A stretch of DNA of 6,870 nt from Acidobacteriota bacterium (GTDB lineage: Bacteria; Acidobacteriota; Blastocatellia; Pyrinomonadales; Pyrinomonadaceae): positions 1 to 6,870 of the forward strand of contig JACCVS010000545.1 in NCBI GenBank assembly GCA_013698055.1. The letters are read 5' to 3'. A program made the translations under genes and the position numbers. Positions 1 through 6,015 of this stretch are shown in pieces; position 1 is the first letter of the stretch; each line of letters opens with the position of its first letter. The notes under the pieces are model-generated. The model worked only from the letters and a program-made list of their open reading frames with translations, was not told the DNA's origin and searched no databases.

Positions 1-797
1 TGGCGCGGCGCTGTCTGCTCAGGCTCGGAGGGAATCTTCGGGACGTAGTTGCCGCGCTTCCAATCACCGAAATATTTTTTAACCATCCCGAGCACGTTGT
101 CACGCTGCACATCGCCGACGACCACGATGGTCGTGTACTCGGGGCGATAGTACCGATTGTAGAAAACCCAACTGTAATCATACTGATTAGGCATATCTTC
201 GATGTCTTTGATATAGCCCATCGTGGTGTGCGCGTAGGTGTGTTTATTAAAGGCGGTCTCGCGCAGCTTCTCATAAAGTTTAGAGAAAGGACTGGCACTG
301 TTTTTGTCATACTCGCCGCGCACCGCACCGGCCTCCGTCTTGTATTGCTCAGAACTGTATTTCAGGCGTTGGAAGCGGTCTGCTTCCATTTCCATAATCT
401 TGTCGAGATCTTCTTTCGAGAAAACCGCGTGATAAACCGTGCGGTCGTCGGAGGTATAAGCGTTGGTGTCCGCGCCCGCCCGCTTGAAGATTTCCTCTCG
501 CTGGTCGGCAGTGAAATTCTCGCTGCCGCGAAACATCAGGTGCTCGAAGAAATGAGCGTAACCGCTTTTGCCGTCTTCTATCTCGTTGCGCGAGCCTGTC
601 TGAACGACAATGTAGAATGCGACGAGATTCGGGTAATCCGTCGGGACTGTTATCAAGCGCAGTCCGTTTGGCAGATCGTCATTAGAATATTGGTAGGGAA
701 ATAGCTTCTGCTCTTTTGGTTGTGCGGCGGGTCTTCGCTGGGCAATCGCAGCACCGGACAGGCACAATAAAAGCGAGACTATCATTAAAACTCTCAT
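1..797 (-). CDS. Exported M16-family zinc peptidase (pitrilysin/MPP-like), N-terminal part; C-terminus beyond the window edge
   Basis: The reading frame begins at an ATG at 797 and runs off the left edge after 265 codons. A clear ribosome site (AGGAG at 811-807, 9 nt upstream) fixes the start. Residues 1-19 form a Sec signal peptide, with a short basic start, a hydrophobic stretch and a likely AIA|Q cleavage site; Cys12 is not in a lipobox. The mature part opens a peptidase M16 domain. The inverted zinc motif H82-F-F-E85-H86 is intact. Glu155 and Glu162 lie 69 and 76 residues after His86, matching the second-shell and third-ligand glutamates of pitrilysin within one residue. The motifs RYYRPEYTTIVVVGD (215-229) and KKYFGDW (240-246) are typical of the end of the first M16 core domain. 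The protein is probably periplasmic or outer-surface and degrades peptides. Family members have 400-900 residues, so at least a third is missing here. Substrate is unknown. Confidence 0.93.
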   Translation of the reverse strand, partial: MRVLMIVSLLLCLSGAAIAQRRPAAQPKEQKLFPYQYSNDDLPNGLRLITVPTDYPNLVAFYIVVQTGSRNEIEDGKSGYAHFFEHLMFRGSENFTADQREEIFKRAGADTNAYTSDDRTVYHAVFSKEDLDKIMEMEADRFQRLKYSSEQYKTEAGAVRGEYDKNSASPFSKLYEKLRETAFNKHTYAHTTMGYIKDIEDMPNQYDYSWVFYNRYYRPEYTTIVVVGDVQRDNVLGMVKKYFGDWKRGNYVPKIPSEPEQTAPR

Positions 798-848
798 GTT
801 CGGAAACTCCTGAAACTTAATCTTGATGGATTGAATGGAGACGGGATA

Positions 849-854
849 ATTATA
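849..854 (-). promoter_or_regulatory. Probable -10 box for the M16 peptidase gene
   Basis: On the minus strand these bases read TATAAT, a perfect sigma-70 -10 hexamer. It lies about 50 nt upstream of the peptidase ATG and would give a leader of roughly 45 nt that includes the AGGAG ribosome site. No good -35 box lies at 16-18 bp: the hexamer at 17 bp is TCGCTC. The promoter may therefore be weak or activator-dependent. The assignment rests on the hexamer and its position only. Confidence 0.4.
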
Positions 855-929
855 CACGACTGAAAGGCGCAGAGCGACTAACATAGCATAGCTCGTGGGT
901 GCATTTTCTTCGCAGCATGTACCAGGGAG

Positions 930-1022
930 AGTGACAAGTGGAGCGTGACAAGTTAACTCAAGAGCGCGCAACTGTTCTCCTGCGTTACTCTTTTTCTTGC
1001 TCGTCACTCGTCACTCGTCACT
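930..1022. repeat. Imperfect palindrome: 23-bp arms around a 47-nt centre
   Basis: The left arm is at 930-952 and the right arm at 1000-1022. The reverse complement of the right arm matches the left arm at 18 of 23 positions. The left arm contains GTGACAAG twice (931-938 and 945-952), and the right arm is the tandem TCGTCAC repeat. The element fills most of the gap between the stop codon of the nicotinamidase-like gene and the promoter of the M16 gene, both on the minus strand. It could fold into a hairpin at the end of the upstream transcript, but no T-run follows it, so it is not a canonical terminator. It looks like a REP-like or other small dispersed intergenic element, which this window alone cannot confirm. 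Confidence 0.55.
1001..1021. repeat. Tandem repeat, 3 x TCGTCAC
   Basis: Three perfect adjacent copies of the 7-mer TCGTCAC occupy 1001-1021. They lie just downstream of the stop codon of the minus-strand nicotinamidase-like gene and form the right arm of the larger palindrome. The copies are far too short and too few for a CRISPR array. Confidence 0.85.
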
Positions 1023-1032
1023 AACAACTGTT

Positions 1033-1602
1033 TTAGATGATTTCCGCTCCCTTTTGACGCATCTCTTCAAGGGCGCGGTCGCCGTCGCCGGGTTGGGTGT
1101 CTATGGCGCGCATGGCGTTTCCGATGGCTTTCACAGTAAAGCCTTTTCGCAGCGCGTCGAGAACAGTATTTTTAACGCAGTAATCTGTGGCAAGCCCGCC
1201 GACCCAAATCTCCTTAACTCCTTGCTCGTCGAGCAGCGCGGGCAGATCGGTTCCATCAAAAGCGGAACAGTTATTTTCATCATCCGCGCCTTTAGAAATA
1301 ATTGTGATACGAGGATCGTCTAACAATTCTGGATGAAATTCCGCACCATGCGTCTTCTGAATACAGTGGGTGGGAGTGATTTCGCCATTGTCCTCAACCT
1401 GTTTGGTCTTCGGCGGATACCAATCGCGGCTTTTGAAGACCGGCTCATCAAGTGAAAGAAACTCTTCGATCAAGCCGTTAAGCGGCCCGATCACTTCGTC
1501 GCCATGCGGCACTGCCAGCGCCCCACCGGGACAAAAATCATTCTGCACATTAACCACGATCAAAGCGCGTCTTTTATCCTTTGCCTTGTCTGCTTCATTC
1601 AT
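1033..1602 (-). CDS. pncA: Nicotinamidase-like cysteine hydrolase (isochorismatase superfamily) with altered metal-ligand positions
   Basis: This 189-residue protein belongs to the isochorismatase-like superfamily and most resembles bacterial nicotinamidase, which hydrolyses nicotinamide to nicotinate and ammonia in NAD salvage. The catalytic triad is intact: Asp22 in NVQNDFCPGGAL (18-29), Lys104 in SKGADD, and Cys142 in GGLATDYCVKNT (135-146), which also carries the cis-peptide region. The stretch THCIQKTHGAEFHPEL (78-93) is typical of nicotinamidases, and His79 matches a metal ligand. The usual D-x-H metal motif reads Asp60-Trp-Tyr62, so one ligand His is Tyr. The position of the extra His of the Mycobacterium tuberculosis enzyme (Asp+8) is Gln68. 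Metal binding may therefore differ. Length is normal for a 180-215-residue family. The ATG at 1602 is the natural start, although no strong ribosome site precedes it. The gene lies 161 nt downstream of ruvX on the same strand. A related amidase with another substrate is possible. Confidence 0.85.
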   Translation of the reverse strand: MNEADKAKDKRRALIVVNVQNDFCPGGALAVPHGDEVIGPLNGLIEEFLSLDEPVFKSRDWYPPKTKQVEDNGEITPTHCIQKTHGAEFHPELLDDPRITIISKGADDENNCSAFDGTDLPALLDEQGVKEIWVGGLATDYCVKNTVLDALRKGFTVKAIGNAMRAIDTQPGDGDRALEEMRQKGAEII

Positions 1603-1763
1603 AATTCAACTTACTCACAATTCCAGAATGTTTCCCCGAAGATCAATTTTTCATGTTTCGGCTGACAGCTTAACTCTCCAGTCTAAGGGCGGGCAATCTC
1701 ACAAAAGGAACAAAAGAATCAGGGAACACGTAGTTATGCGGGATGCAAAGGCAGAAGCGATCT

Positions 1764-2282
1764 TTAAGGGTTAATTGATTTGACAATAAAATCACGCAAA
1801 ATAATCGCAGCCGATTCACTGTCAACGTATTTATCAAGTTCCGTTCCCGTATGGCCTGCGGCACGCAATGAACCTTCGGCTTCGCGGGTAGTAAGCCGCT
1901 CGTCCTGTAAATAGACTGGCACTTTGAGCGAAAGCTCAAAATTGTGTGCGATCCTTTGAGCTTCTCTGGAAGCGTTGCCTTCTGTTCCATCCAAATTAAG
2001 CGGCAAACCAATCACCAGGGCTTGAGCGTCAAAGTGCTGAACAAGTCCGGCCACAGTGGCTAAGAGATGTTTCCAATTTCTACGGTGTAAAAAGGGAAGG
2101 GGACGAATGCTAATCCATAGCTCGTCTGAGATGGCCACTCCGACGCGTTTCTCGCCAAGATCAAGGGCCAGCAACCGTCCCTGAGGGTTACGGGTGCGTC
2201 GGGGCGTATTTGAACTCTCGCTCGATTCGGTGTTGGACAATGTGTTTTTGTAAAGCGCGAGAAGTAATAGTATCCGCCGCAA
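1764..2282 (-). CDS. ruvX: RuvX/YqgF: putative Holliday-junction resolvase or pre-16S rRNA nuclease (RNase H fold)
   Basis: The protein is a YqgF/RuvX-family cytoplasmic nuclease. In E. coli the family matures the 5' end of 16S rRNA, and a Holliday-junction role has also been proposed. Signature motifs appear in order: LALDLGEKRVGVAISD (38-53, with catalytic Asp41), VIGLPLNLDGTEG (90-102), QDERLTTREAE (126-136) and the C-terminal DSESAAIIL (154-162, with catalytic Asp154). All expected acidic residues are present. The family is usually 135-150 residues. The longest frame has 172 because about 36 residues precede the core, including a hydrophobic run (4-10) and a Ser/Arg/Thr-rich segment. No ATG or GTG starts this frame; TTG at 2282 has a distant AGGA. 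TTG at codons 15 and 37 are alternatives, the last preceded by AGGGA only 3 nt away. Family assignment is secure; the start is not. The gene is divergent from the S41 gene. Confidence 0.92.
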   Translation of the reverse strand: MRRILLLLALYKNTLSNTESSESSNTPRRTRNPQGRLLALDLGEKRVGVAISDELWISIRPLPFLHRRNWKHLLATVAGLVQHFDAQALVIGLPLNLDGTEGNASREAQRIAHNFELSLKVPVYLQDERLTTREAEGSLRAAGHTGTELDKYVDSESAAIILRDFIVKSINP

Positions 2283-2312
2283 AAAGTAGTCAATCCTATC
2301 AGGGGATGTGGC

Positions 2313-2342
2313 TTGCGTGCTTTATTCAGCCACTGTTATGAT
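2313..2342 (+). promoter_or_regulatory. Sigma-70-type promoter with extended -10 for the S41 gene
   Basis: TTGCGT (2313-2318) and TATGAT (2337-2342) are separated by 18 bp. A TG dinucleotide at 2334-2335 supplies an extended -10 element. Transcription would begin near 2349, leaving a leader of about 65 nt before the S41 ATG at 2416. That ATG is preceded by AGAGG at 2404-2408 with 7-nt spacing. This is the best promoter match in the window, judged by eye. Confidence 0.6.
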
Positions 2343-2366
2343 ACGCGAGCATGAAAGCTAAGGCCA
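2338..2366 (-). promoter_or_regulatory. Weak candidate promoter for ruvX, overlapping the divergent S41 promoter
   Basis: On the minus strand, TATCAT (2343-2338) matches five of six -10 bases. TGGCCT lies 17 bp upstream (2366-2361) as a poor -35. If real, this box shares bases with the plus-strand -10, so the two promoters would exclude each other. A better -35-like TTGACG further upstream has only TTAGCT at the right spacing, so the choice is uncertain. Confidence 0.25.
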
Positions 2367-2415
2367 TTGGCTGGCGCTCGTCAAGTTAAGATGGTTTTCT
2401 CCAAGAGGTTTACCG

Positions 2416-3720
2416 ATGACATTCCGCACTAAATTCGCTTTGATTGTCTTTTCAGCCTTTGTCGCCCTCTATGCTGTCGTCGGAGGGTGGCTTTCGACGC
2501 GCGCGCAGCAACCGGCCAACGATCCCGGTGCGCAACTGCGCATCTTCGAGAACGTCCTACAGCACATCCAGAGTGACTATGTGGATGAGCCTAATATGGG
2601 GAAGGTTCGCGCCGGCGCGTTGCGTGGCTTAGCTTATGGCCTTGACCCATACTCGACCTACCTGACGGCAGATCAGGTGCGGGATTATGGCGATGAGGTG
2701 AAGAATAGTAAGGTTGGAATTGGAGCCGAGCTTTCACAGGTTTCTTCTTACCTTTACGTGATTGCTCCCATCAAAGGCTCGCCCGCAGATCAAGCCGGTG
2801 TTCATGCAGGTGATGTCATTGAGTACATTGATAACAAAGCTACACGCGATATCTCGCTTTACGACGCGCGGCAACTGCTCGAAGGCGCAGCAGGGACTGA
2901 AGTTAAACTCCGCATCCTGCGTGCCAACGTCCGCCCATTGACGTTGACCGTCAAGCGGGGAACATTCAAAGCCCCAGCGGCGGAAGCCCGCATGGAAGCG
3001 GGGAAAATCGGCATCTTACGAATCAACAGCCTGGCGGAAGGCGAGGCTGCGGATGTGCGCGCAAGGCTTCAGGAGTTGATTAAACAGGGCGCACAGAAAA
3101 TCGTGGTTGACTTGCGGAACGTGGCTGGCGGTTTGTTGGACGAATCCGTAGAAGTCGCCCGGCTCTTTGTTAAAGAAGGAATTCTGGCGCAAACCATTGG
3201 ACGTGAGAGCAAAACACTAAAAACCTTTGCAGCCGATGCGAAGAAAACGCTTTTCAATGGCCCCGTCGTTGCCCTCATTGATTCAGGCACGGCTGGTGCT
3301 GCGGAAGTTATCGCTTCTGCTCTGATCGAGCGAAAACGCGGCGAGGTGGTCGGCGAAAAGAGTTTTGGCGCGGGCGCTGAGCAGCAGCTTTTCACCCTTC
3401 GCGATGGCGACGGCTTATTGCTGACGACCATTAAATGGGCTTCGGCCAGCGGCAAGCCATTTCTCGGCGAGGATCGCACACGATCAGGCGTTGTCCCGAC
3501 AGTTGAAGTTAAGCGCCCAGAGGTTCTTGAGCCGATTGATCCGGAAGATTTGACTGGCAATGACGACGATCCGGTCGGCAAGCCGACACAGCCGAATGAT
3601 AAGCGCGAGGTCGTGCCTGATGCGACTCCGTCGAAGCCGCAGGAGGATACACAGCTTAAGAAGGCTCTTGAACTACTACGTGGTGATAAAGTTGTAGGGG
3701 CTGGGCAGCGTGCAGCTTAG
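2416..3720 (+). CDS. S41 C-terminal processing peptidase homologue with PDZ domain; catalytic Ser and Lys replaced (predicted pseudoprotease)
   Basis: The 434-residue protein has the CtpA/Prc-like domain order. Residues 7-27 are hydrophobic, a signal peptide or membrane anchor with possible cleavage after TRA30. Residues 40-95 form the N-terminal helical region, including YGLDPYSTYL (74-83). A PDZ domain follows at about 99-180, with GSPADQAGVHAGDVI (121-135). The S41 core spans about 195-366: VVDLRNVAGGLLDE (230-243), DSGTAGAAEV (289-298), VVGEKSFGAGAEQ (311-323) and a SGVVPTVEV strand (357-365). An acidic, proline-rich tail follows. Active members have a Ser-Lys dyad in TASASE and FGKG, 25 residues apart (S430/K455 in Prc, S372/K397 in D1P). 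Here those positions are Gly294 and Ala319, again 25 apart, so peptidase activity by the known mechanism is unlikely. A binding, chaperone or adaptor role outside the cytoplasm is inferred. The gene has its own promoter, ribosome site (AGAGG, 7 nt) and terminator. Confidence 0.93.
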   Translation: MTFRTKFALIVFSAFVALYAVVGGWLSTRAQQPANDPGAQLRIFENVLQHIQSDYVDEPNMGKVRAGALRGLAYGLDPYSTYLTADQVRDYGDEVKNSKVGIGAELSQVSSYLYVIAPIKGSPADQAGVHAGDVIEYIDNKATRDISLYDARQLLEGAAGTEVKLRILRANVRPLTLTVKRGTFKAPAAEARMEAGKIGILRINSLAEGEAADVRARLQELIKQGAQKIVVDLRNVAGGLLDESVEVARLFVKEGILAQTIGRESKTLKTFAADAKKTLFNGPVVALIDSGTAGAAEVIASALIERKRGEVVGEKSFGAGAEQQLFTLRDGDGLLLTTIKWASASGKPFLGEDRTRSGVVPTVEVKRPEVLEPIDPEDLTGNDDDPVGKPTQPNDKREVVPDATPSKPQEDTQLKKALELLRGDKVVGAGQRAA

Positions 3721-3747
3721 ACATAAGGTTCAACCACGATAAAGTAG

Positions 3748-3785
3748 AAGGCTGGGAAAGATTTTGCATCTCTCCCGGCCTTTTT
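3748..3785 (+). terminator. Intrinsic terminator of the S41 gene, between convergent genes
   Basis: A 14-bp stem (arms 3748-3761 and 3769-3782, with one G-T pair and one mismatch) encloses a 7-nt loop and ends in TTTTT (3781-3785). It begins 27 nt after the S41 stop. The convergent carboxyltransferase gene ends at 3835, so the same hairpin could partly stop transcription from the other side. On that strand it is followed by CTACTTT rather than a clean T-run. Confidence 0.85.
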
Positions 3786-3834
3786 CATCTTAAACTTCCT
3801 GCTCAATTCTTCATGTGATCCTTTAAGCTGCTGC

Positions 3835-5406
3835 CTATAAAGGAATGTTACCATGTTTTTTAGGAGGGTTCGTATCGCGCTTATTTTCGAGGAGCGTTAA
3901 AGCTCGAATGAGCTTTGAGCGAGTTAAGGCAGGCTCGATGACTTCGTCTATGAATCCACGCTCAGCAGCTATATATGGATTGGCAAATTTCTCATCAAAC
4001 TCAGCAACCCGCGTTTTCCGTGCTTCTACAGGCTCCTTTGCCTCATTTATCTCGCGGCGGTAGAGCAGTCCGACCGCTCCTTCAGCGCCCATGACAGCAA
4101 TTTCAGCCGTTGGCCAGGCAAAGTTGATGTCTGTGCGGATATGTTTCGAGGCCATGACGCAATAAGCCCCGCCATAAGCCTTCCGAGTGATGACAGTAAT
4201 CTTCGGCACAGTTGCCTCCGCGAAAGCATAGAGCAGCTTCGCCCCGTGTCTGATAATGCCTCCGTGTTCCTGAGCAATACCGGGCAGGAAACCAGGTACA
4301 TCTTCAAAAGTGATCAGAGGAATGTTAAAGCAATCGCAAAATCGCACGAACCGCGCTGCTTTGACTGAAGCGTCTATATCAAGAACTCCCGCCAGATAAG
4401 CTGGTTGATTGGCAACGATACCGACGGAGCGTCCGCCCAATCGAGCGAAGCCGACAACGATGTTCGGAGCAAATTGCTGGTGGACTTCAAAAAAATAGCC
4501 ATCGTCAACAATATAATGGACTACATCACGAATATCATAAGGCTGGTTGCTCGCTTCCGGCACAACTGAATTGAGCTTTGGCTCTGTTCGATCAAATGGG
4601 TCGGTGGTTGATCTCAGAGGCGGGTCGTCCATATTATTTGATGGAAGAAAAGAGAGTAGCTCTCGCACCGTCCGAAGGGCATGTTCATCCGAGTCAGCAG
4701 CAAAATGGGCAACACCGGAAACACGATTATGAGTGGTGGCTCCGCCAAGCTCTTCCTTGGTCACATCTTCATGCGTGACGGTCTTGATAATTTCAGGCCC
4801 GGTGATAAACATGTAGGAGGTGTCTTTCACCATTACATTGAAATCCGTGATTGCGGGGCTATAAACAGCACCGCCCGCGCAAGGCCCCATGATACAGCTA
4901 ATCTGAGGAATGACGCCGCTCGCTAGAGTATTGCGGAGAAAAATATCCGCGTAACCGCCCAGACTCACGACTCCTTCCTGAATTCTCGCGCCTCCAGAGT
5001 CGTTTAACCCGACAACCGGTGCGCCGACCTTGAGCGCCAAGTCCATCACCTTGCAGATTTTCTCGGCGTGCGTCTCCGAAAGGGAACCACCAAACACAGT
5101 GAAATCCTGCGCAAAGACGAAGACCCGTCGCCCATCAATCAGACCGTAGCCAGTGACCACGCCGTCGCCATCATACAGTTGCTTATTGAGATCAAAATCT
5201 CTGGAGCGGTGGATGACGAGCCGATCAAACTCCTCGAAGGTACCATCGTCAAGCAGAAATTGAAGGCGTTCCCGTGCGGTCATCTTCCCGGCGCTATGTT
5301 GCTTCTCAATGCGCTCCGCTCCGCCGCCTTCAGCAGCTTTATGAGAACGATTCTTCAGCCGTTCGAGTTTTGTCAGAGGGATGTGTTGTTGTTTCTTTGA
5401 AGCCAT
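3835..5406 (-). CDS. pccB: Acyl-CoA carboxylase carboxyltransferase (beta) subunit, propionyl/methylcrotonyl-type
   Basis: This 523-residue cytoplasmic protein transfers the carboxyl group from biotin to an acyl-CoA, making methylmalonyl-CoA if propionyl-CoA is the substrate. The N-terminal crotonase-fold domain (about 30-270) contains KMTARERLQFLLDDGTFEE (41-59), DSGGARIQEGV (136-146) and the first oxyanion loop GPCAGGAVYSPA (174-185). The C-terminal domain (about 285-515) contains EDVPGFLPG (368-376), GGIIRHGAKLLYA (382-394), the second oxyanion loop in KAYGGAYCVM (409-418) and WPTAEIAVMGAEGAV (431-445). The ending KKHGNIPL is typical of the PccB group. The residue after GGAY, Asp422 in Streptomyces PccB and a specificity determinant, is Cys416 here, so substrate preference is open. 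Length is normal. The ATG at 5406 lacks an obvious ribosome site and lies 46 nt after the DUF402 stop, suggesting co-transcription or translational coupling. No biotin carboxylase or biotin-carrier gene is visible, so the partner subunit must be encoded elsewhere. Confidence 0.95.
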   Translation of the reverse strand: MASKKQQHIPLTKLERLKNRSHKAAEGGGAERIEKQHSAGKMTARERLQFLLDDGTFEEFDRLVIHRSRDFDLNKQLYDGDGVVTGYGLIDGRRVFVFAQDFTVFGGSLSETHAEKICKVMDLALKVGAPVVGLNDSGGARIQEGVVSLGGYADIFLRNTLASGVIPQISCIMGPCAGGAVYSPAITDFNVMVKDTSYMFITGPEIIKTVTHEDVTKEELGGATTHNRVSGVAHFAADSDEHALRTVRELLSFLPSNNMDDPPLRSTTDPFDRTEPKLNSVVPEASNQPYDIRDVVHYIVDDGYFFEVHQQFAPNIVVGFARLGGRSVGIVANQPAYLAGVLDIDASVKAARFVRFCDCFNIPLITFEDVPGFLPGIAQEHGGIIRHGAKLLYAFAEATVPKITVITRKAYGGAYCVMASKHIRTDINFAWPTAEIAVMGAEGAVGLLYRREINEAKEPVEARKTRVAEFDEKFANPYIAAERGFIDEVIEPALTRSKLIRALTLLENKRDTNPPKKHGNIPL

Positions 5407-5452
5407 ATTTTGTGGGCCAGACTATGCTGATTTTCCGTCTGAAGTTAAAGGT

Positions 5453-5956
5453 TTACTTGAACTCGCTAAACGGGAAGGCGCGTTTTTCAATCAGTGTGAC
5501 CAACTCATCAAGAGCTTGCCATGATCGCTGTCGAACCTCTGGCGGATAATTGAAAAGCTCAGCATTGATGGCATACTCATCTTCATCCAGAATTGTGTAA
5601 GTAAAATCCGGCGCAACCAGAACGTCTATATCCAGATCAATATAGCTGAGAACGTTATTCTGAAAAACAGGTGGCACATTGACATTGCAGTAGAAATTAC
5701 GAAGCTCACCTGCCGGGTGAACGAAGCAGAAGACATTATACCAGCGATCCAGCCAGTAATATTCAATGCTCAGCGTATCAGGAGCAATTGTCCCAAGCAA
5801 AGGGTGCTGAATTTCTTCTTTGAATCTGGCGTCGAGAACGATTAAAGAGTTCTGTTGCCGGGAGACTTTTGCGCTCCATTGGCGATGCTCTGTTCCATCG
5901 TATTTATATGTTCTAACAGTGATAACTTTCGGGATTGCTTCGATCTCGCCTGTCAT
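5453..5956 (-). CDS. DUF402 family protein (FomD-like nucleotide hydrolase fold)
   Basis: The 167-residue protein matches the DUF402 pattern. It has a beta-rich N-terminus, then YYWLDRWYNVF (66-76), ELRNFYCNVNVPP (84-96), the acidic strand SYIDLDIDVLV (104-114) and DEDEY (124-128), followed by a C-terminal helix (about 138-159). In characterised relatives (FomD, and the nucleoside di/triphosphate phosphatases of Gram-positive bacteria), the Tyr/Asn-x-Asn and Asp/Glu positions bind divalent metal and the nucleotide phosphate. The same residues are visible here: Tyr89, Asn91, Asn93, Asp107, Asp109, Asp111, Asp124 and Glu127. A phosphoester or phosphoanhydride hydrolase is therefore plausible, but the substrate is unknown. 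No fosfomycin genes are present. The start is fixed by AAAGG (5969-5965), 8 nt before the ATG. The gene is 131 nt downstream of the FAH-family gene and 46 nt upstream of the carboxyltransferase gene, all on one strand. Confidence 0.85.
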   Translation of the reverse strand: MTGEIEAIPKVITVRTYKYDGTEHRQWSAKVSRQQNSLIVLDARFKEEIQHPLLGTIAPDTLSIEYYWLDRWYNVFCFVHPAGELRNFYCNVNVPPVFQNNVLSYIDLDIDVLVAPDFTYTILDEDEYAINAELFNYPPEVRQRSWQALDELVTLIEKRAFPFSEFK

Positions 5957-5980
5957 TAGAGCTACCTTTAATCAGTCCTG

Positions 5981-6009
5981 AAAAAGCTATCCTTTGGCAT
6001 CTTGGATAG
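5981..6009 (-). terminator. Weak hairpin plus T-run in the spacer after the FAH-family gene (terminator or attenuator)
   Basis: On the minus strand, CTATCC (6009-6004) and GGATAG (5992-5987) form a perfect 6-bp stem with an 11-nt loop. One C and then TTTTT (5985-5981) follow. The stem is short and only half G+C, so termination would be partial. It sits about 80 nt after the FAH-family stop and directly before the DUF402 ribosome site, so it could end the upstream transcript or attenuate the downstream pair. Confidence 0.35.
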
Positions 6010-6015
6010 ATACAA

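Noticed and set aside
228..704. 158-codon open frame on the plus strand
   Set aside because: It is fully antisense to the M16 peptidase frame, which carries the HxxEH motif, a signal peptide and a ribosome site. The plus-strand translation resembles no family I recognise.
1001..1021. Possible CRISPR or iteron array
   Set aside because: The repeats are 7 bp and directly adjacent, with no spacers, no cas genes and no replication gene nearby.
1637..1662. CCGAA/TTCGG inverted repeat upstream of the nicotinamidase-like gene
   Set aside because: The arms are 5 bp with a long A/T-rich loop and no extension. It is too weak to call an operator.
1628..1774. Small basic plus-strand frame filling the gap between the nicotinamidase-like gene and ruvX
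   Set aside because: It is the tail of a longer frame antisense to the nicotinamidase-like gene. No ribosome site precedes the ATG at 1628, and it runs into the end of ruvX. The 161-nt gap otherwise shows no clear promoter or terminator.
3069..3581. 170-codon open frame on the minus strand inside the S41 gene
   Set aside because: It is the antisense shadow of the S41 core. Its Ser/Arg/Pro-rich translation is typical of a reverse reading of GC-rich codons, and no ribosome site is seen.
5418..5441. CAGAC/GTCTG inverted repeat between the DUF402 and carboxyltransferase genes
   Set aside because: The arms are only 5 bp with a 14-nt loop, there is no T-run, and the gap is 46 nt. Chance is a sufficient explanation.
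5453..5956. Fosfomycin-biosynthesis gene fomD
   Set aside because: Only the DUF402 fold is shared. No other fosfomycin genes are present, and DUF402 is widespread in other contexts.
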